DNA of 64,000 bases, from the NCBI GenBank assembly GCA_001600615.1, contig BCKK01000002.1:2076809-2140808 (forward strand), given 5' to 3'. Below, piece after piece: positions 56,675 to 64,000 of this stretch; position 1 is the stretch's first letter; each line of letters opens with the position of its first letter. Both the position numbers and the translations under genes were made by a program. Below the pieces are notes generated by a model. It searched no databases and was not told where the DNA came from. It was given only the letters and a program-made list of their open reading frames with translations. The DNA comes from Dioszegia crocea (taxonomy: Eukaryota > Basidiomycota > Tremellomycetes > Tremellales > Bulleribasidiaceae).

Positions 56675-58316
56675 ATGTCTTCATCAACTTCACCGTTCGG
56701 GTACCACCTCTTCCCGCCCATCCAGACGGTCGCTATCGTCGGCGGCGGGTCCTCCGGTCTATTAGCAGCAAGACGACTGACCGAAGCTGGACTGGATGTC
56801 ACCATCTTTGAGAGAAATGGGGAGGTCGGGGAGGCCTGGATCAGTCGGGCCGTATTTGACCACTCTCTCCCTCCGTCTGAGGCTGCCTTTGTACCCATCG
56901 CCAGGGGCAGGCAAGGCTCGAGAACATTTCCAAACGAGGAAGGACCGGCAGAACAGCCACTAGTGAGCTTGGAAGCTGGCATTTCCACTACATCCTTGAC
57001 CGTAAGTCGACTGTTGACCAGCGAGAATTTGGCTCACCAGGTAGTTGACAGACTTTCCCTTCCCACCCGACACGCCACCATTCATCTCCAGCCAAGCCGC
57101 CAGCACATACGTACAGGTCTATGCGTCGGAATTCGATCTTCATCCCCTTGTCCGACTCGATACGCGGGTCGAGCTAGTCGAGAAGGTCCGGGGGCTGAAG
57201 GGTGAGGCGTGGAGAGTGCGATTGCGACATCTGGAGCGTAAAGGCGTGATGTCAACCGAGACGCTATGGGATGAGGTATGTCTCAGTATGGAAAGGGCTG
57301 ACGATAGTTTTTCGACGCTGTCGTAGTCGCAACTGGCAACCAGCAAGCGCCCTTCATACCTACCATACCTGGCCTACCTTCCCCCGCTGTTCATTCCACC
57401 GCCTATGCCCCTCCAACAGCTCCATCCAACATTGCGGTACTCATAGTCGGTGCCGGCCAATCAGCCCTCGAGACAGCTCTGAGGCTCGCTCCAGTCGTGC
57501 GCAAAATCTGGATCTCAGCACCTAAGATCGACGGCCCTGAATCCCGGAAAGCTTGGAGGCGACTGCAGCGTTTCGTTCTGCCCAGCAATGCCGAGGTGGT
57601 GCAGCCTGTAGATGCGTTTGAAGGTGATGGGCATGTTAGGCTGGTGGATGGCAGGGTGCTATCCTACATCAGTGAGGTGGTATTCGCAACTGGGTAAGTG
57701 CTTAGCGCCCAGGTATTATGGAAAATGCTGACCGTCAAGACACCAAAACTCTTTCCCATTCTTGCCTCAATACCACTCGGACCCGTGCTCTAAGCCGACC
57801 CCATCCACATTGCGTCCACCTTTAGTGGCCGATGGCAAAACTGTCCAACACCTGCATCGCAATACATTCTACATTCCAGACCCTACCCTCGCGATCCTAT
57901 CTTTATCGCCAACAGGCACCGCGGCTTCTACCGAAATGCAGGCAATGGCGATTGCGAGGGTATGGACGAAACGTGCTGCTCTCCCCACTCAACCGACCAT
58001 GTGGGAGGACTACTGCGCCATGGTAGAGCGGGACGGGCAGAGATGGGTCAATTGGGCGGATGAGCGGGAGTACGTGAGTAGCACTGTGGACTGGCTCGAC
58101 ACCCATGCTGTCCTCGCTGGTGTTGAAGGTGTGGACGAGGTCGAGGCGAGGTCAGAGCGAGAAAAGGCAGAGATGATATTTGTCACTCGGTACGGGATGG
58201 GCAAGGGGCAGTTTGGTGATGTTTGGGATGCGAGCGAAAGAGAGGCGGGTTCGGCAAGGGAGGAGATGGAGAGGAAAGTCAGGACGGCAATGATGCGCAG
58301 GAATGGCGTAATGTAA
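56675..58316 (+). CDS. FAD-dependent flavin-containing monooxygenase
   Basis: Multi-exon gene from ATG 56675 (MSSSTSPFGYHLFPP). First Rossmann motif VAIVGGGSSGLLAARRL (FAD), then FPFPPDTPPFIS, a helix with YVQVYASEFDLHPLVRLDTR, DAVVVATGNQQAPFIPTIPG, the FMO-like HSTAYAPP segment, the second nucleotide motif VLIVGAGQSALETALRLA (NADPH), VVFATG, and a long C-terminal substrate domain ending RRNGVM. The layout fits fungal FMOs, which oxygenate soft nucleophiles using NADPH and oxygen. Introns near 57000-57042, 57275-57310 and 57693-57740. It could work with the neighbouring peroxygenase in oxidative metabolism of a xenobiotic or metabolite (inference). Confidence 0.85.
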
Positions 58317-58385
58317 TGCGGCAAGCACGCCATATCTTTTTGCACCACATGTATATCAGAGCTACTCCCATCTTCTGATCTACAC

Positions 58386-60420
58386 TTATGGCTTCTTTTT
58401 GGGCACAAAAAAAGCTGCAATCCCTTTATCCTTCTCCTTCTTCCTCTTCTTCTGCGGCGCTTCTTCCACGCGCACATCTCCTCCGCGCTGCAGATCGAGG
58501 GCGAAATGATAATCCTCGTGCTCCTGTCTGAGGCCCGCCAACTCTCTCTCTCCATCCTCTGCCGATTCGCCAGATACAGCAAAGACTTTGAGGCACTTGG
58601 GGCACGCCCATCTTGTCCCGGGTTCTTCGATGACCTCGGCAAACGATTCGTCTGAAGTCTTTCGTTTGAGTCGGGACGACTCGCCGTTCTTCTCAATCGT
58701 CAAGACCGGCCTTTTGGCTCCGAAGAATCCCTCAATGTTGGTCTGACCTTCTTCCATCCTCTCTACTCCCGTGAATTGCAGACCAAGCTATCTTGGTCAG
58801 TACTTGCCAGCGACCAGATCCACCAGAGACTCACATTACACACATCCAACATGCCCCCAGCAGCTGTCAGACCAGCCACGACCTCAGCCCACATCCGCTT
58901 CCCCATCTTGGCCACATACTCTCCCGTCAACGCCTTGGTATACGGAAATGGCGCCTGCTTGGACCTTCCGGCATTCTCGTATCCCCTCCCACTCCTGTGA
59001 GTCAAGACGATGGTCTTTGGCCACAAGCCCGGAGCGATTTCTATAGACTCGCGAAGCCGCACGCAGAGCTCGCCAGCTAGGAGATCGATCCAATGCTTGC
59101 CATCCTCCAATGTCCGAACGGACGGGATGAGATTTTTGGAAGCGAGCATGGTTTTGTTGACGTGTCGAGGAACTAGGTCGGTGTGGTCAATTCCCTGGTT
59201 GTCAGTGATTGACATGCTAATCCCAGGCAGGGCTTGACTCACACGTATGAGATTATACACCCAGAAGACTTCCTCACCGAACCGACGCTGCATTTCATCC
59301 AAAGAGACCTTCATCAATTCTCCCACCGTGGCAGCCTCAAAGACAGCAGCGATGGAGTGTCCGAGTTTACCGCCGAGATTTCGGATCTGATATGAGCAAC
59401 GCTCTGAGCGCTGACTTACATCGGTGAAGGCCCTGTCGTGCAGAAATGAAGCCACAGCAGCGAACCGCAGGACCGTCTGAGCATTGGGCTTCCGCCAAGA
59501 AGAGCATAGCTGAAGTCAGATCAAGCACAGGTGGGTCGACTCACCTTCGCCATAGCCTTGTTATGAGCAATTCCGGCAGAGCACGTATAATGCAGCCTCT
59601 TCCACACTTCAGCCCTCACAACAGCCATAATTTCCGCCCCGAGACATAACGCCCAGTCCTCCCACGTAGGCTTCTCAATGTCCCCCTCCGTCTCTCCAGC
59701 TATCTCTCCACCGCCAGAAATCGGAATGACATTCCCCGCTTTCGTCCAGTCGATAGGCGGTGCGGGTGGCAGAGGTGTGTCTAGACCCTCTGTCGCGTCC
59801 TCTGGCACTGCGGCGAGATGGGGATGTAGGGCGAGGAGCCTGTCAATAACCATGGGTGTGAAGTCCATATAGGCTTCGTCGATACTAGCTTTCTCTGAAG
59901 TCGTCAGTGGGTACCGAAGGCCTACTGACCAACTTCGCCCTTGGGTACCATCTCCTTGAAGATTGCGATAATCTTGGAGCTTTCCCGTCTGTACGGGTCC
60001 AAGCTGACCTGTTTCGTCAGACTAGGCCTTTGATCTTGAGCCCACCTTATGAGTCAACACATTTGCATCTTCCCAATACCCCGACTCCTCTTCTCCGGGG
60101 CGATACGTCGCTGTATGCGCAATCACAACGTGCGGACAGAGCTCTCTCGCCTCTTTCGCACCCTGATTGCTCGTCCGCTTGATTCCATACTTCCTCGCGG
60201 GATAGTTGACAGCAATGATGGTGTCCCACTGGATGACAATCAGAGGTACATCATCAGGAAGCCCTAGACGGACTGCCTCGAATTGCGCATAGGCTGCGTC
60301 AATATCGCAGTGCGCAATCACTCGGAGAGGATTGTATGGGGTGAGAGAGGTGGCTGCGAGAAGATGGCGGTATGTTGGTAGTGGTGGTGGCGGCCAAGGC
60401 TTTGTCGAGAAGGTCTGCAT
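58386..60420 (-). CDS. RAD30: DNA polymerase eta (Rad30), Y-family translesion polymerase
   Basis: Starts at ATG 60420. Y-family palm and finger motifs: VIAHCDIDAAYAQFEAVRLG (catalytic Asp), NYPARKYGIKR, ELCPHVVIAHTATYRPG, KASIDEAYMDF (catalytic SIDEA), TCSAGIAHNKAMAK, and a little-finger region with TDLVPRHVNKTMLASKNL. The C-terminus has a PIP box (QTNIEGFFG), a UBZ-type zinc finger (CPKCLKVF ... QEHEDYHFALDLQ) and a second PIP-like end (GIAAFFVPKKKP). It bypasses UV photoproducts and is recruited through PCNA and ubiquitin. Several introns, e.g. near 60005-60045 and 59895-59930. Convergent with the FMO, 69 bp between ends. Confidence 0.93.
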
Positions 60421-60741
60421 AAAGGCAGTGGATAGATGAAAGGTTGACTGGACGAAAATTCAAACAAACAACTTTGCTTTTGTGCCTCTTCATCATCGAT
60501 CGTGCTGCTTACTCTTCGTCGTCTTCCACATCCTGCAATGTGCCTCGCTTGAGAGACAACAACCAAGTCTGCTCATCCGAGCCTCCGATTGATCTTGCGA
60601 CTGATACTGCATGCAGCATACCTCACATACCGATCGACAGAAGCGCTTGGCGGGAGACCGCGAGGGTACTCTTTGCTCTCTGTCTTGACAAACTTACAGA
60701 TTTGAAGGGCATCTATCAACAACACCAGCAACGCTACCAGC
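60421..60741. other. Divergent intergenic, 321 bp
   Basis: Between the DNA polymerase eta start and the N2227-type methyltransferase start. No motif recognised; open frames here show no protein features. Confidence 0.35.
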
Positions 60742-61898
60742 ATGTACGACCGGAAACTGCTCTCTTTTTGCTGCTTCGTCGCCTCTGCTGCTATCCTATA
60801 TTCAAGTCGACGCTCAATACCTTCCCCTTTGCCGATAGACAAGCCCTACGATGCCTGGAGTCTCGAGACTATCGCCAGTACCTACAAGCAGTACAGCAGT
60901 CTCGCCGGGGCTGAGACCGATCGCATGTCCGACGCATTCGACAGGCTAGATAGCGAATCTCGAGCATTGGGTTACACCATCGGCTATCACAAGAAGCTTG
61001 AGTCTCTGGCCCGGGCGGAAGAGGCGAATTCGAGGATCGCACATGGGATCGCGGACCTTGCCGTAGCGCAGCATGGGCTGAACGCAAGCGAAGTTGTTTC
61101 TGGTCGTGTAGGGCCAGTGTTTCGGGCGCGGGAGGCTCTGCAGCACTTTGTGCGAGACTGGAGCGAGGAGGGGGCGTCTGAGCGGGCCAAGATATTCACG
61201 CCGATATTGGACGTTCTGAAGGCGAAGAGGGACCAAGGCGGAAAGGTTCTAGTCCCCGGATCTGGACTAGGGAGGCTGGCGTGGGAGATATCACAGCTTG
61301 GTGAGTCTGTTTTGAGTCCTGATTGCTGATGACAGGCTTCAACACCACTGCAAACGAAATGTCACATTACATGAATTTCGCTCTCCGATACCTCCTTGAC
61401 CCATCCATCACTCCTATTCCCAACTCTCACATAGCTCACCCATGGGCCCATCGCTTCTCTCATCAGCGTCTCACTACTCCACTCTTCCGCGGAATCTCTT
61501 TCCCCGACACCCTCCCACGTCTATCCCCCAGATTTCACACTTCCGAGGGCGACTTCCTCCGCTTATCAGCGGGAAACTACGACTACATAGTCACCCTCTT
61601 CTTCATCGACACATCCGCCAATGTCGCTGCTACTCTCAATCAAATCTACACCCTGCTTGCACCAGGCGGAACATGGATCAATCTCGGTCCACTACTTTGG
61701 GCTGGGGGCGGGACGGTCGGTCTCGAGCTGAGTTTGGAGGAGGTGATGCACCTGGCGAGAGAGATCGGCTTCCGGGTGGATGCAACGGCGGAGGGCGCTA
61801 GACGGACGAGGCTTGTGCAGTGCGAATACACTCAGGATCCTGGGGCGATGTTCAGAAGAGTATATGGGGCGGAATTCTGGGTGGCTACTAAACCGTAG
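60742..61898 (+). CDS. Carnosine N-methyltransferase-like (N2227 family)
   Basis: Two exons split by an intron at about 61300-61335. An N-terminal hydrophobic segment (SFCCFVASAAILYSS) is followed by a helical domain (SLETIASTYKQYSSLAG, ALGYTIGYHKKLESLARAEE), then the methyltransferase core: VLVPGSGLGRLAWEISQLGF (SAM site), NEMSHYMNFALRYLLD, GDFLRLSAGNYDYIVTLFFI, TLLAPGGTWINLGPLLW, and a C-terminal region ending AEFWVATKP. This matches the N2227/CARNMT1 family, which methylates carnosine and related histidine peptides. An intact N-terminal extension with a single hydrophobic segment could be a membrane anchor or targeting signal. The substrate here is unknown. Confidence 0.87.
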
Positions 61899-62191
61899 CG
61901 CATGTATCACTCGAGATCTTCATTGCGGCTTCGCGAGCTCGAGGTCGCCATCCACCCGAGCGATATTGTTCATGCCTTCCGGTATTGCCCCATGCTGACT
62001 AGAGCTCTTGTCATGACGTACCAGGTCGGACTTCTTGATAGCCATTGTGTCCAAGCTGACAAGCAAGAGTCAAAGGAAGCTAGGTGCCGTCGATCAGCGC
62101 CTAGCATGAAGTCACTTGCCTTCGCCGCGGTGTATATAAGAGATACCATCGCCGATAACATATCTTACTATACTACCTCACCTACACCATC

Positions 62192-62732
62192 ATGGCCACT
62201 CACAAAATCGATCTGACCACCCTGCCCGCCTACTTCGAGAGCGGCAGTCTGCAAGAGACCTGGTGAGCCATCTTGTACCAGCGAAAGTGACATGCGACTG
62301 AGAAAAGGCAGGGGCAGCGTTGTGCGCGGTCTTTCGGGCGCTTGGAAGATCAAGTGAGTGACAACCCTGCAATTGGTAAACTGACGTGCAGGGAAAACAT
62401 CAAAAGACCTCATGGTCCACACCATGCGCTGTCAATCAACGAGGCTCTGCTTGCCCCGCTCGTCACCGAGGCGCTCGGCATCGATCCGACCTCGCGCAAA
62501 GGCGAGCTGGTGTTGGACTCGTAAGTCATGTCAAGCCATACTCTGACACCCTCCCAGTTTCCACATCGTGATCACCACGAAATCAACTGCGCACGAGACT
62601 CTCACCAAGCTGCTGCAAGGTGAAGTGAAAGAAGCCAGCTTCTACTTTCCCTTGAACGACGAGCGCCAAAGCACCAACCGGCGATCCTCAGCTTCTAATG
62701 CGGTGTGGTCTCTCTTGGGCTTCCAACCCTGA
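62192..62732 (+). CDS. Small conserved-looking protein of unknown function
   Basis: Four exons with short introns (ending at about 62310, 62391 and 62558) give about 129 residues. The sequence begins MATHKIDLTTLPAYFESGSL and continues GSVVRGLSGAWKIKENI, PHGPHHALSINEALLAPLVT, then HIVITTKSTAHETLTKLLQG and a serine-rich tail ending VWSLLGFQP. No signal peptide, helix anchor or known motif is visible. All introns are in good splice context and a TATATAAG at 62133-62140 lies about 52 bp upstream, so this looks like a real expressed gene. I cannot assign a function. Confidence 0.65.
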
Positions 62733-63019
62733 AGCCTATGAACACAACAGTCCTACCTTAGTCCAAAGTCTCCCATGCACTTCTTTGCAATTTGCGTCTC
62801 ATATCCCCTAGCCTCGCGGTTCATTCCGCGCTGGGTATCGTAATGGTTGACTGGAAGTGTCAGTTCCATCCCGTTGTCCAGTCTCCAGCGTCAAGCGTGA
62901 AAAGCTCGGGAAAAGTACTACGGCGTGCATAAGCCAAGTATACACATTACAGATCGATTAAGCGCATAAAGACCAGAAATCGAAAACAAAAGCGTCACGC
63001 CTCATAACCTTGAACAGTA

Positions 63020-63966
63020 TCACATCATCACACAGTTCCCGGACTTCTTGGCTTTGCCTGCTCGCCGGTTTGGGTTGACTAAGGGATCAGCTTCTGTCCA
63101 GCGTTGAAAACGGCAATGGTGGAGATCCCAGGGAAAGCACAGGGAGACTTACGGACTGTCCTTATAGCCTCATCAAACACTGTCTTTAGGCCCTTCTGCG
63201 TCAATGCCGAGCATTCGAGGAACTGTAATTATCAGCTGAATGAAAGCCAAATGTCTCCAGAGCTCGAACTCACCTTTGCCGCCTTGATCTCTGCCGCCAT
63301 GGCGGAGCCCTGCGTATACGCAATAGGAGCCTGCCTCCTCTCCCTCAGCTTGTCGACTTGAAGGGGGTCATCCCTGAGATCGAGCTTGGTGCCGACTAGG
63401 AGAATGGGTGTGCCGGGAGCTGCGATCGATCAGTTGGGTCAAAGGGTCAATAATAGATGGACGACTGACAGTGATGTAAGATTTCTGGCCACCACTGTCA
63501 TGTCAGCAGTAGTAATGGCTAGGCTAGACAAGGACTTACCTTCGTCCGGATGTTCTCAAAGCTAGGTGGCGAAACGACCGAGAAGCACAGCAAGAAGACA
63601 TCGGTCTGAGGATATGAGAGAGGGCGAAGACGGCTACGAGTGTCAGCCAGCGTAGGAAGGGAGCAATCGCCGCTACTCACTCATAGTCTTCCTGCCCTGC
63701 GGTATCCCATAGGCCCAAGCTGACAGTCAAGCCGTCCACCACGACTTGGCTTGAGTAGTTGTCGAAAACTGTGGGTACGTATTCGCCGGGGAACGCGTTG
63801 GTGGTGTAGGATATGAGGAGGCAGGTCTGGGTGATCAGTATATCCACACAAGAGGGGCTATACCTTTCCTACGGCACCATCGCCGACTACAACGCCTGTA
63901 ATCGTTAGCTGGAACAGTTAAGCTAGGCTAAAAGAGCCAACATTTGATGTTCCTTGTGGCTGCCAT
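63020..63966 (-). CDS. RAC1: Rac1-type Rho GTPase
   Basis: Multi-exon gene from ATG 63966 ([20 protein letters not shown]). The P-loop GDGAVGK lies on a 32-nt exon (63864-63895). Switch I reads [10 protein letters not shown], switch [22 protein letters not shown], then [29 protein letters not shown] and [20 protein letters not shown]. The tail is basic ([11 protein letters not shown]) followed by the CaaX box CVMM. These details match Rac rather than Cdc42 or Rho1. It directs polarised growth through membrane-anchored GTP/GDP cycling. The first donor is GTTGGC, a weak 5' splice site. A final methionine in CaaX usually favours farnesyl rather than geranylgeranyl attachment. Confidence 0.92.
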
Positions 63967-64000
63967 ATTGCTGAAGATGGACCTACGGATGGTTAGCTTG

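Overview
The window reads as nuclear DNA of a basidiomycete fungus. Almost every gene is cut by several very short GT-AG introns (mostly about 35-60 bases) with a ctgac/ctgat-type branch site close to the 3' splice site, genes are packed with short intergenic spaces, and the gene content is fungal (Zn2Cys6 factors, Fet3/Ftr1 iron uptake, a group X-like hybrid histidine kinase, a SUR7/PalI-like tetraspan). Intron style and protein sequences suggest a basidiomycetous yeast near the Tremellomycetes; this placement is inference. All gene models were spliced by eye, so exon edges are predictions.

Layout. 1-3774: 3' part of a cytosolic hybrid histidine kinase. 4468-17426: a metabolic and regulatory stretch with a Dal5-type MFS permease, a Zn2Cys6 factor, a YeeE/YedE-type sulfur-compound transporter, a D-2-hydroxyacid dehydrogenase, a second Zn2Cys6 factor with a long zinc-cluster loop, and a polytopic membrane protein. 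17911-21978: a conserved protein of unknown function, a TMEM33/Pom33 homologue and a SUR7/PalI-like tetraspan. 22204-26842: a mitochondrial block (rhodanese, mL44 ribosomal protein, Gep4-type PGP phosphatase) followed by an HSBP1 homologue. 27262-35784: a secreted repeat protein ending in a PriA-like cysteine-rich domain, a secreted two-domain ricin-B-type lectin, and a low-complexity orphan. 36194-43815: a reductive iron-uptake cluster (CTR copper importer, ferric reductase, Fet3 ferroxidase, Ftr1 permease) made of two divergent pairs. 44097-53886: NADH kinase, threonine aldolase, a disordered nuclear-type protein, cytidine deaminase and OLA1. 54250-63966: a heme-thiolate peroxygenase, a flavin monooxygenase, DNA polymerase eta, a carnosine N-methyltransferase-like protein, a small unknown protein and a Rac1-type GTPase.

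How genes work together. The clearest system is 36194-43815: copper import supplies the Fet3 multicopper oxidase, the reductase makes ferrous iron, and Fet3/Ftr1 oxidise and import it. The shared FET3/FTR1 promoter carries two perfect and two near-perfect ATCWGATAA motifs, the known target of fungal iron-repressor GATA factors. A second theme is extreme exon miniaturisation: two genes need an 8-nt exon and one a 20-nt exon to restore a conserved motif (zinc cluster, HSBP1 coiled coil, YeeE signature). A third is OLA1, which has two start codons that would give a mitochondrial and a cytosolic form.
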